In this document: positions 1 through 8,904 of the stretch, piece by piece
Layout of the letters: every line of letters begins with the position of its first letter
Position numbering within the stretch: position 1 is the stretch's first letter
From: Promicromonospora soli
Lineage (GTDB): Bacteria > Actinomycetota > Actinomycetes > Actinomycetales > Cellulomonadaceae
Reading direction: 5' to 3'
DNA length: 64,000 nucleotides
NCBI RefSeq assembly: GCF_014653785.1
Contig: NZ_BNAS01000004.1
Coordinates: forward strand, 379,046 to 443,045
Position numbers and translations under genes: made by a program
The notes under the pieces: model-generated
Databases searched by the model: none
Told to the model about the DNA's origin: nothing
The model's input: the letters and a program-made list of their open reading frames with translations, nothing else

Positions 1-295
1 CGGCGTCGGAGACGACCTTGCCGTGCTCCCGGCTGACCAGGCGCGCCAGCTCGTCGGTATGCGCCGCGAGCAGCTCGCGGAACCGGAACAGCACCGCGGC
101 GCGCTTGCCGAGCGGGTACTGCGACCAGGCCTCGAAGGCCTCCGCGGCCGAGGCGACGGCGCGGTCGACGTCGGCGGCGGTGCCGAGACCGAGGCGCGCG
201 GTCTCCTCGCCGGTGGCGGGGTTGAAGACGGGCTGAGTGCGCTCGCCCGAGGGCTCGACCCGCTTGCCGTGGATCCAGTGGGTGATCAGGGACAT
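1..295 (-). CDS. mmsA: Methylmalonate-semialdehyde dehydrogenase (CoA-acylating), N-terminal part
   Basis: Only the first 98 codons lie in the window; the gene runs off the left edge. The protein begins MSLITHWIHGKRVEP and continues with the aldehyde-dehydrogenase N-terminus (VFNPATGEE, then the helix AVASAAEAFEAWSQYPLGKR). This matches the MmsA/IolA family, which oxidises malonate or methylmalonate semialdehyde to acetyl- or propionyl-CoA with NAD and CoA, the last step of myo-inositol catabolism. The ATG is 52 nt downstream of the iolD stop on the same strand, so it is probably the next gene of the iol operon. The catalytic Cys is outside the window. The family call is firm; valine rather than inositol catabolism is possible in principle but the neighbours argue for inositol. 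Confidence 0.85.
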   Translation of the reverse strand, partial: MSLITHWIHGKRVEPSGERTQPVFNPATGEETARLGLGTAADVDRAVASAAEAFEAWSQYPLGKRAAVLFRFRELLAAHTDELARLVSREHGKVVSDA

Positions 296-347
296 GAGAA
301 ACCTCGCTCGTGCTGGGTCGGGTCGGTGGAGTCGGTGCGGGGGACGG

Positions 348-2272
348 TCACAGGTAGTGCCGCTCTGCTGCGCGGGCCGCGTCATACTCGACGCGCGCGG
401 ACCGTGTGCTGGACAGGGTGGAGACCTCGCTCACGGGCACGTCCCACCAGCTCGAGGACGGCGGGTTCGGGCCGTACAGGTCGGTCTCGACATGGATGAG
501 CGTCGCGTAGTCGGAGGCGACGGCCGTGCGGAACGCTGTCCGGAAGTCGTCGACGCTCTTCGCGACCAGCACGTCGACGCCGAAGCTCTCGGCGTTGCGC
601 ACCAGGTCGAGGGGCACGTCGTCGCCGTCGAGCAGGCCGGTCTCGGGGTTGCGCATCCGGTACCTGGTGCCGAAGCGCTGCGAGCCGCGCGACTCCGACA
701 GCGCCCCGATCGACGCGAACCCGTGGTTCTGCAGCAGCACCACGATCACCTTGATGCGCTCGGAGACGATGGTCGCCAGCTCCTGCGGGAGCATCTGGTA
801 CGTGCCGTCGCCGACGATCGCCACGACCTCCCGGTCGGGCGCCGCCAGCTTGGCGCCCATCGCCGCCGGGATCTCGTAGCCCATGCAGGAGTAGCCGTAC
901 TCCAGGTGGTACTGCGACGGCGTCCGGGCGCGCCACAGCGCCTGCAGGTCGCCCGGCATGGACCCGGCGGCGTTGATGAGGATGTCCTCGTCGCTCATCA
1001 TCTCGTTGAGCGCCCCGAAGATCTCGGTCTGGGCGGGCAGCGGGCCGTGCCCCAGGTGGTAGCAGCGGTCGGTGACCGCCTGCCAGTCGGCTACCCGGCG
1101 CGTGACCTCGGCCCGGTAGTCCTCGTCGGTGCGGTGGCCGGCCAGGGCCTCGGTGAGCGCGGCGAGCCCCTCGCGGGCGTCGGCCACCAGCATCTCAGCG
1201 GAGTGCTTGGCGGCGTCGAAGGCGGCGACGTTGAGGTTGACGAACCGCACGCCGGGCTCGCGGAAGGCGGTATGGCTCGCCGTCGTGAAGTCCGTGTAGC
1301 GGGTGCCCACTCCGATGACGACGTCGGCGGTGGCGGCCAGCGCGTTGGCGGCGTCGTTGCCCGTCGCCCCCACTCCCCCGACGGCCAGCGGGTGGTCCCA
1401 GGGGATCGCGCCCTTGCCCGCCTGCGTGTCGGCGACGGGGATGCCTGTGGCCGTGGCGAAGGCGCGCAGCGCCTCGCTCGCCCCGGAGTAGACGACGCCG
1501 CCGCCCGCGACCACGAGCGGCCGCCGCGCGGAGCGGATCACCTCGGCGGCCCGCGCCAGCGCGGCCGGCTCCGGCACCGGGCGGGCGACGTGCCACACGC
1601 GGTCGCGGAAGAACTCGACCGGCCAGTCGAACGCCTCGGCCTGGACGTCCTGGGGGAGGCAGATCGTGACGGCCCCGGTCTCGGCCGGGTCGGTGAGCAC
1701 GCGCATCGCCGCCGGGGCGCTGGCCAGGAGCTGCTCGGGCCGCCAGATCCTGTCGAAGTACCGCGACACCGGGCGGAACGCGTCGTTCACCGTCACATCG
1801 GGGCCCCCGGGGTGCTCGAGCTGCTGCAGCACGGGGTCCGGCAGCCGGTTCGCGAAGACGTCGGAGGGCAGCAGGAGCACGGGGATCCTGTCGATCGTCG
1901 CCAGGGCGGCGCCGGTGACCATGTTGGTCGAGCCCGGCCCGATCGACGCCGTACACGCGAAGGTCTGCAGGCGCTCCTTGGTGCGGGCATAGCCGACGGC
2001 GGCGTGCACCATGCCCTGCTCGTTGCGGGCCAGCAGGTAGGGCAGCTCGTCGGGCCCCGGCTCGCCTGCGGGCACCCCGGCCTCGGCGGCCTCGACGTGC
2101 GCCTGGAGCAGCCCCTGCCCGAACCCGGCGACGTTGCCGTGCCCGAAGATGCCGAAGGCCCCGGCGAACAGCCGCTGGGTCACGCCGTCGCGCTCGGTGT
2201 GCTGGTGCGCGAGGAAGCGGACCAGGGCCTGCCCCACGGTGAGGCGGACGGTGGTGCTCGGGCTGTTGATGC

Positions 2273-2276
<4 letters not shown>
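348..2276 (-). CDS. iolD: 3D-(3,5/4)-trihydroxycyclohexane-1,2-dione hydrolase (IolD)
   Basis: A thiamine-diphosphate enzyme of 642 aa, the usual IolD length. It cleaves the cyclohexane-dione ring to 5-deoxy-glucuronate in inositol catabolism. Visible features are the N-terminal TPP domain with FGIFGHGNVAG near residue 45, the central NAD/FAD-like domain with VVIGVGTRYTDFT, and the C-terminal TPP-binding stretch starting GDGTYQML near residue 490. The frame stays open upstream, but the GTG at 2276 (VSINSPSTTVRL) is chosen because its GTGA overlaps the iolB stop by 4 nt, exactly as iolB overlaps iolC. The three genes look translationally coupled. Confidence 0.93.
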
Positions 2277-3240
<964 letters not shown>

Positions 3241-3244
<4 letters not shown>

Positions 3245-5172
3245 AGCAGAGTCACCGCCTCGTCGACGGCCGCCGCGACGTCGCCGCCGGGCGGGTACAG
3301 CAGGGACCTGCCGATGACCAGGCCGCGCACGGTCGGCAGGGCGAGGGCCTTGGCCCAGCCTGCCATGACGGCGTCCTGGTCGCCGGTGACCTCCCCGCCG
3401 AGGATGAGCGCGGGCAGGGTCGACGCCGAAAGGACCCGCTCCATCTCCGCCACGACGGGCAGCTTGAGCCAGGTGTAGGCGGACGTGCGGCCCAGGCCGG
3501 ACGCGATGGCGATCGAGCGCATGACGGCGTCGGGCGTCAGGTCGTTGCGAACCCGCCCGTCCACGCGGCGGGAGATGAACGGCTCGACCATGGCCACCAG
3601 GCCCCGGTCGGCGAGCTCGTCCACGGCGCGGGCGCTCGCCTCCAGCGTGACGACGGAGGCGGGATCCTGCAGGTCGATCCGCAGCAGCATCTTGCCGCCA
3701 TCCAGGCCCGCCTCGGCGATGCCGCGTGCGTCGTAGCCGGTGAAGCGGTCGTCCAGCTCGAACGCCGAACCGGCCAGGCCGCCCCGGTTCATGGATCCGT
3801 AGACCAGCTTGCCGTCCAGCGCCCCGAGCGCTGCCAGCTCCTCCACGAGGTCGGCCGTGCCGAGGAAGCCCCCGACGCCCGGCCGCTCCAGCGCGACGGC
3901 CGTGCGGCGCAGGAGGTCGCGCCGGTCGGCCATCGCCATGGGGTCGTCCCCCACCGCCACGGCGCCGCGCGCCGGGTGGTCGGCCGCGATGACGAGGAAC
4001 CGTTCAGCGGGGAACGATTCCGGAGGCCGCGGCCGGGCCAGGAGCCGCTCGCGCAGCGCCCGCGGGTCGCGCAGCCGCAGCTCGACGACCTCGTCGACGG
4101 TCAGCGCCGTCCGCGCGACCCCCGCGATGGGAACCCCGGGACCGGTGCCGCCCGACGGACCGGTCGCGCGCTCGCGGACCTCGACGGGGGTCCGGGTCTC
4201 CTGTGCGGGGACCTCGCCGGTGGCCAGCAGGTGCTCGACCTCGGGAGGCGTCGGCATCGCCGTCGAGCACTCCAGCCGCGCGGCGACGATCGCGCCGGCG
4301 GCGTTGGCGAACCGCAGCGTCCGCTCGAGCGACCAGCCCTGCAGCAGCCCGTGGCACAGCGACCCGCCGAAGCCGTCGCCGGCCCCGAGCCCGTTGACGA
4401 CGTCGACGGCGACCGGCGGCACGACCACCCGTTCGTCGCGGGTCTTGGCCAGGACCCCGCGGGGGCCCTGCTTGACCACTGCGAGCTGCACGCCGGTGGC
4501 CAGCAGCGCGTCGGCGGCCCGTTCGGGGTCCTTCTCGCCGACGGCGACGAAGCACTCCTCCCGGTTGCCCACGGCGATCGTCACGAGCGGCAGCACCGCG
4601 CGGATCTGCTCGCGCGCCGCCTCGAAGTCGGGCCAGAACATGGGGCGGTAGTCGAGGTCGAGCACCGTGTGGCCGGACCGGCCGCGCGCGGCGAGGGCGG
4701 CATGGTGTGCGGACCGGCTGGGCTCCTCGCTCAGGCCGGTGCCGGTGAGCCACAGCAGGCGGGCCGACCGCACGGCGTCGACGTCGATGTCCTGCGGCGT
4801 GATCCGCAGGTCGGGGGCCGACGGCGACCGGTAGAACCAGAGCGGGAAGTCGTCGGGCGGGAAGATCTCGCAGAACGTGACGGGGGTGTGCAGCTCTGGC
4901 ACCACCACGACGTACTGGTCGTCCACCCCGAACCTGCCGAGCTCGCGCCGCGCGTACCGGCCGAAGGGGTCCTCCCCCACGCCCGTGACGACGGCGGTGG
5001 CGTGGCCCAGCCGGGCGGCGGCCACCGCGACGTTCGTCGGGCTTCCCCCGAGGTACTTGCCGAACGACTGCACGTCCTCCAGGCCGACACCGCTCTGCAG
5101 GGGGTAGACGTCGACCCCGATGCGACCGATAGCGAGCACGTCCGGCGCCCGGGCGTCGTCGCGTCCTGTCAT
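3241..5172 (-). CDS. iolC: Fused 5-dehydro-2-deoxygluconokinase / Cgl0159-type aldolase-like protein
   Basis: A 643-aa two-domain protein. Residues 1 to about 320 are a PfkB-family sugar kinase (GGSPTNVAVAAARLG near 42, anion-hole/catalytic motif NGLGAGDGFGG near 262) that phosphorylates 5-dehydro-2-deoxy-gluconate. A roughly 60-residue Pro/Gly/Thr-rich linker follows. Residues about 385-643 (from RFLVIAADHPARG) form a (beta/alpha)8 domain like the protein encoded next to iolC in Corynebacterium (Cgl0159 family), with conserved acidic/Lys positions (DGGKMLLRID, TWLKLPV, GGEVTG). By position and fold it may be the 2-deoxy-5-keto-gluconate-6-phosphate aldolase, but that is inference. ATG 5172 has the upstream GAGG and is the first gene of the minus-strand iol operon. 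Confidence 0.88.
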
Positions 5173-5251
5173 GCTGCCTCATCCCCATCGTCGCGGATCC
5201 GCGCGCACCACCCGTGCGGCAGGTATCGACCCTGCCCCCGACCCGCCTTCC

Positions 5252-5274
5252 TGTCAATCCTTTGTCCTGACATT
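5252..5274 (-). promoter_or_regulatory. iolC promoter element: palindromic operator next to a -35 box
   Basis: On the minus strand the inverted repeat TGTCAGGACA (5272-5263) is followed after 5 nt by TTGACA (5257-5252), a consensus -35. The same operator, 5-nt gap and TTGACA order occurs upstream of the transaldolase gene (6158-6178), and 14 nt around the operator are identical (5261-5274 and 6156-6169). It lies in the divergent gap between iolC and the GntR gene, so that regulator is the obvious candidate to bind it. Confidence 0.65.
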
Positions 5275-5347
5275 TGAACATCCCGTCCTCAGTACCACTG
5301 ACGGCTAGACTTTCGTGGACGAGTAGATGACCACAAGGAGGCTGTCC

Positions 5348-6085
5348 GTGCCCCAGACGCTGCGTATCGACCTCGACCGGTCGAGCCCGGTGCCCCTGTA
5401 CCACCAGGTTGCCACCGCTATCGACGCAGCGATCGAGGACGGACGGATGCAGCCCGGCGAGTTCCTCGAGAACGAGGTGGCGCTGGCGGCGCGCCTCGGC
5501 ATCTCGCGCCCCACCGCGCGCCAGGCCCTGCAGGACCTGGTCGAGCGCGGCCGCCTGGTGCGCCAGCGCGGCGTCGGGACGCACGTGGCCCCCGCGCGCG
5601 TGCGCCGGCCCGTCGAGCTGACGAGCCTGCACGACGACCTGTCGAAGACCGGCCGCAAGCCCAGCACGGAGGTGCTCGAACGTCGGGCCGTTCCCGCGAG
5701 CGCCGAGGTCGCGGAGGCGCTCGAGGTGCCGGAGGGCAGCGAGGTGGTCATGATCCGCCGCCTCCGCATGGCCGACGGCGAGCCGCTGGCGGTGCTCACC
5801 AACTACCTGCCGCCGGACATCGCCCCTAGTGCTGAGGACCTCGCGTCGAACGGGCTGTACGACCTGCTGCGCGCGCGGGGCGCCAAGCCCAAGGTCGCAC
5901 GGCAGCGCATCGGCGCCCGCTCGGCGACGGCGGCCGAGGCTCGCGTGCTCGAAGAGAAGCCGCGTGCGGCGCTGCTGACGATGGAGCGCACGGCGTACGA
6001 CGACAACGGCCACGGCATCGAGTTCGGGCAGCACATCTACCGCGCCTCCCGGTACATGTTCGACACGATGCTGTTCGCGAGCTGA
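5348..6085 (+). CDS. GntR/HutC-family regulator of the inositol genes
   Basis: A 245-aa regulator. The N-terminal winged helix (residues about 10-75) has the GntR pattern PLYHQVATAIDAAI...LAARLGISRPTARQAL. The C-terminal UTRA effector domain runs from about 85 to 240 (VMIRRLRMADGEPLAV, ending with GHGIEFGQHIYRASRY). The GTG at 5348 is chosen over the in-frame ATG at 5327 because a full AAGGAGG (5335-5341) sits 6 nt before it. It is divergent from the iol operon and flanked on both sides by copies of the same palindromic operator, which suggests an autoregulated local inositol-catabolism regulator responding to an inositol-derived metabolite. Repressor versus activator cannot be decided from sequence. 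Confidence 0.88.
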   Translation: MPQTLRIDLDRSSPVPLYHQVATAIDAAIEDGRMQPGEFLENEVALAARLGISRPTARQALQDLVERGRLVRQRGVGTHVAPARVRRPVELTSLHDDLSKTGRKPSTEVLERRAVPASAEVAEALEVPEGSEVVMIRRLRMADGEPLAVLTNYLPPDIAPSAEDLASNGLYDLLRARGAKPKVARQRIGARSATAAEARVLEEKPRAALLTMERTAYDDNGHGIEFGQHIYRASRYMFDTMLFAS

Positions 6086-6155
6086 CCGGGCGCAAGCCCG
6101 CCCTCGTCGCCGTCGGACGCACACGTCATCGGACCAACCTGCACGTCTGGGGCTG

Positions 6156-6178
6156 TTTGTCCTGACATTCTGTTGACA
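6156..6178 (+). promoter_or_regulatory. Transaldolase promoter element: second copy of the iol operator next to a -35 box
   Basis: TGTCCTGACA (6158-6167), a TGTC/GACA inverted repeat, is followed after 5 nt by TTGACA (6173-6178). Sequence and spacing match the iolC promoter on the other strand. No strong -10 hexamer is seen 17 nt further on. Confidence 0.62.
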
Positions 6179-6279
6179 GGTTGCCTGGACGCACTGTCGA
6201 ATGGGGCCACGCCGAACCCCGCGACGATGCGGGCCCGGGTGCGGACGAGCACCGTCGGCCTACGCACCCGGAGGATCCC

Positions 6280-7389
6280 GTGACCCAGACGCTCGACACC
6301 GCCACGACCGACGGCGCCGGCGGGGAGACCCCGCTTGCGCGCATGACGCGCGAGCACCCGCGGACAGCCCTGTGGAACGACTCGGCGGACCCCGAGCAGC
6401 TCGGCCAGGCCATCTCCTGGGGCGCCGTCGGCGCGACCTGCAACCCGGTGATCGCGCTCGCCGCGATCGAGGCGGACCTGCCGCGCTGGACGGCGCGGCT
6501 GCGCTCCCTCGCTGACGAGCAGCCCACCGCCACCGAGTCCGAGCTCGGCTGGGCGGTGGTCCAGGAGCTCAGCGTCGAGGCGGCCCGCCTGCTGCTGCCC
6601 GCCTTCGAAGAGTCCGCCGGCCGGAACGGGCGACTGTCGATCCAGACCGACCCGCGCCTGCACCGGGACGCCGCCGCCCTGGTGCGCCAGGCCGAGCAGT
6701 TCGCCGCACTGGCGCCGAACATCATCGTGAAGATCCCCGCGACGAAGGTCGGCATCGAGGCGATCGAGGAAGCGACCTACCGCGGCATCAGCGTCAACGC
6801 GACGGTCTCGTTCACCGTGGCACAGGCGGTGGCCGTCGCCGAGGCCGTCGAGCGCGGTCTCGACCGCCGCGAGCGCGCCGGCCTACCGGTCGAGGAGATG
6901 GGCGCCGTCGCCACGATCATGGGCGGCCGGCTCGACGACTGGCTCAAGATCGTCGCAGCTCGCGAGGGCCTGCTCCTGCCGCCGGGTGCCCTCGACTGGG
7001 CGGGTGTTGCGGCGCTCAAGAACGCCTACCGGATCTTCGCGGAGCGCGGATATCGCACCCGTGTCCTGTCGGCGGCGTTCCGCACGCACCTGCACCTGTC
7101 GGAGCTGGTGGGCGGCGACCTCGTGATCTCGCCGCCGTTCGAGTGGCAGGAGTCGATCAACCGCAACGGCCTCGCCCTACCGTCCCGCATCGACTCCCCT
7201 GTCGACCCTGAGATTCTCGACGCGCTCTCGCGCACGCTGCCCGACTTCCGCGCCGCTCACGAGCCCGACGGGCTCGCGCCCGAGGAGTTCGCGGGGTTCG
7301 GCCCGTCGCGTCGCACATTGCGTCAGTTCCTCGAGGCCGACGCGCTGCTCGACGCGCTGGTGCGGGAGGTGTTGATCCCTGCGCCCTGA
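6280..7389 (+). CDS. Transaldolase-family protein of the inositol locus
   Basis: A 369-aa protein of the transaldolase family. NIIVKIPATKVG places the Schiff-base lysine at about residue 151, and SVNATVSFTVAQAV and the downstream AALKNAYRIF are family-typical. The GTG at 6280 is preferred because GGAGG (6270-6274) precedes it by 5 nt; the frame is open further upstream without a ribosome-binding site. It differs from the housekeeping pentose-phosphate enzyme in having a long N-terminal segment (GETPLARMTREHPRTALWNDSA). It shares its operator with iolC and sits beside the iol regulator, so a role in inositol or related sugar breakdown is likely; the exact reaction is unknown. Confidence 0.82.
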   Translation: MTQTLDTATTDGAGGETPLARMTREHPRTALWNDSADPEQLGQAISWGAVGATCNPVIALAAIEADLPRWTARLRSLADEQPTATESELGWAVVQELSVEAARLLLPAFEESAGRNGRLSIQTDPRLHRDAAALVRQAEQFAALAPNIIVKIPATKVGIEAIEEATYRGISVNATVSFTVAQAVAVAEAVERGLDRRERAGLPVEEMGAVATIMGGRLDDWLKIVAAREGLLLPPGALDWAGVAALKNAYRIFAERGYRTRVLSAAFRTHLHLSELVGGDLVISPPFEWQESINRNGLALPSRIDSPVDPEILDALSRTLPDFRAAHEPDGLAPEEFAGFGPSRRTLRQFLEADALLDALVREVLIPAP

Positions 7390-7485
7390 GGCGCGGGCCC
7401 TACTGGGCCGGGGTCGCACGCGCCGGCGCCCGCCACGCGGTCGGAACCCTGCGCAGGGCTTGAGGTTTGCTAAGGTGTGGCCCGC

Positions 7486-7505
7486 ACCGTGGTTCGAACC
7501 ACGGT
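7486..7505. repeat. Perfect 20-bp palindrome just upstream of tRNA-Gly
   Basis: ACCGTGGTTCGAACCACGGT reads the same on both strands and ends 3 nt before the tRNA gene. Its centre resembles a tRNA T-loop (GGTTCGAACC). It could form a cruciform or a 10-bp hairpin in the tRNA 5' leader. A possible extended -10 (TGCTAAGGT, 7468-7476) precedes it, so the hairpin would lie at the start of the transcript. Confidence 0.6.
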
Positions 7506-7508
7506 CGC

Positions 7509-7579
7509 GCGGGCGTAGCTCAATGGTAGAGCCTTAGTCTTCCAAACTAATTACGCGGGTTCGATTCCCGTCGCCCGCT
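7509..7579 (+). tRNA. tRNA-Gly (anticodon TCC)
   Basis: The 71-nt sequence folds as a cloverleaf: acceptor GCGGGCG (7509-7515) pairs with CGCCCGC (7572-7578). The D-arm has AGCTCAATGGTAGAGC. The anticodon stem TTAGT/ACTAA holds loop CTTCCAA with anticodon TCC, and the T-arm is GCGGGTTCGATTCCCGT. The discriminator base is T and no CCA is encoded. It reads GGA codons. The accessory island starts directly downstream, but no duplicated 3' tRNA fragment (attachment site) was found. Confidence 0.97.
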
Positions 7580-7588
7580 CAGAGTGCG

Positions 7589-7625
7589 GAAGCCCAGGTC
7601 AGAGACGTTTTCTGACCTGGGCTTC
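7589..7625 (+). terminator. Intrinsic terminator after tRNA-Gly
   Basis: A perfect 15-bp stem (GAAGCCCAGGTCAGA, 7589-7603, with its complement at 7611-7625) encloses a 7-nt loop GACGTTT. It begins 9 nt after the tRNA. There is no long T-run, as is usual for high-GC actinobacterial terminators. Confidence 0.85.
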
Positions 7626-7752
7626 GTGCGTTCTGGAGGGCTGGGGGCGGCGGGGCTTGGCCCTAGATGGCCCTAAGTCCTGCGCGACGGGGTTGCTGAC
7701 CTCGTCGCTGTAATTGCGGGCATCTGCGAGCCACTTGGTGCAGGGTGTCCCC

Positions 7753-8268
7753 GTGGACGAACAGCAGATCCGGCAGGCGTTTGACGAGGTGCTCGACCAG
7801 GCCCTGGTCTTCCACGGCTTCACCGACTACATGCGTGACTACGACCTTTACATCTACGCGACAGCGGATCCACGAACGGGAATCGAGCCCGAGCACATCC
7901 GGTACCGGTTCACCCATTGTGTTCGCGCGACAGTGACGACGACCGTTCGGCGTGATGTCTGGCTCTATTCGCAGGATGACGACCTGATCGACTACGACGC
8001 TTGGATTGAGTCGGGCGAGCGCGAAGCGTACGTGTGGGGAGTTAAGTGGCAGGCGTTGTACCCGGGCATGCAACTCATACCTGCGTCACCCGAAGCACAG
8101 GAGTGGTCAATCGACATGGGTCGGCCATTCCACGAGGCACTGATCGAAACCAATGGGCACAACTTGTCGCTTATTTTCTCTGGCCTGGAGATCACCAAGA
8201 TCGCCCCGGGGGCTTCTCCGTTCGTCGTTCCGACATCAGGCCCGGATGCGAAGTTCCACTTCGAGTAG
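7753..8268 (+). CDS. YxiG-like domain protein
   Basis: A 171-aa soluble protein (GTG start VDEQQIRQAF; ATG 7714 in frame is an alternative). The pattern QAFDEVLDQALVFHGFTDYMRDYDLYIYA, then YVWGVKWQALYPGMQL and FHEALIETNGHNLSLIFSGL, matches proteins annotated as YxiG-like in actinobacteria, a family without a proven function. The parent Bacillus yxiG lies in a wapA toxin-immunity region, so an immunity-type role is conceivable but unproven. It is the first gene of the accessory island after the tRNA. There is no signal peptide or membrane segment. Confidence 0.7.
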   Translation: MDEQQIRQAFDEVLDQALVFHGFTDYMRDYDLYIYATADPRTGIEPEHIRYRFTHCVRATVTTTVRRDVWLYSQDDDLIDYDAWIESGEREAYVWGVKWQALYPGMQLIPASPEAQEWSIDMGRPFHEALIETNGHNLSLIFSGLEITKIAPGASPFVVPTSGPDAKFHFE

Positions 8269-8327
8269 TAGCCCGTCCTCCGGGCATGGCCCCTCATGCG
8301 GCAGGCCGGTCGCTCTACACTCACTGT

Positions 8328-8567
8328 GTGCAGCACGAACTCTGGGAGGACCCCGAGGGGAATCCCTACATGTTTTGCCTCGCCGGCAAGCTCGGAGAAC
8401 AGGCCCGCGCAGGTCTCTCCGCCGCCGCTCGCCTCACATGGACGGTTGAAGCCAGCAGCAACTTCCAGGCAATGACGCTGTACTACGAGCACCAGGGCTG
8501 GGGCATCTACACGACGAGCTACCCGGACTGGGACAAGAAGACGTACACCGAACACGGCTGGGATTGA
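8328..8567 (+). CDS. Small conserved hypothetical protein
   Basis: A 79-aa acidic, aromatic-rich protein starting with GTG (VQHELWEDPEGNPYMF); an in-frame ATG at 8286 would add 14 residues. It contains CLAGKLGEQARAGL, then EASSNFQAMTLYYEHQGWGIYTT, and ends TYTEHGWD. I recall similar short actinobacterial proteins of unknown function but cannot name a family. It lies 59 nt after the YxiG-like gene on the same strand, so the two may be cotranscribed. Confidence 0.6.
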   Translation: MQHELWEDPEGNPYMFCLAGKLGEQARAGLSAAARLTWTVEASSNFQAMTLYYEHQGWGIYTTSYPDWDKKTYTEHGWD

Positions 8568-8817
8568 CCAGGATCAGATAGATGAGCGGGTCCTGGTACT
8601 ACAGCAGGCCGGGGTGGGCAGCGGTGACGCCGCGCTCACGTCGTCAGTAGTGCGGCGAACCAGTGTTCGGCCAGACGCGTCGTTATTCTTTGGTGCCCGC
8701 GGAGGACAGGTCTCCTCGCGACGCCCGATCGTCCACCTTTTTAGCCAGTATGGTTCCGACATCGACGCCTCCCGAAGTCCCAAACTGGTGTCCTGTCAGA
8801 GCGGATCAGGAGCAGCA

Positions 8818-8904
8818 ATGAACAGCGACCTCTACAGGCACAGGCCCGCTACCGCCCTGAGCGCGGCCCGTGCTGACGACGGGGCCAAGGACACGTTTCT
8901 ATGA
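8818..8904 (+). CDS. Possible 28-aa leader ORF coupled to the NTPase gene
   Basis: ATG 8818 is preceded by AGGAG (8809-8813) and the ORF (MNSDLYRHRPATALS...) stops in an ATGA overlap with the next gene's ATG at 8901. The NTPase ATG has no good ribosome-binding site of its own, so translation of this short ORF may deliver ribosomes to it. The 240 nt before it hold nothing recognisable. It is too short to assign a function and could be fortuitous. Confidence 0.4.
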   Translation: MNSDLYRHRPATALSAARADDGAKDTFL

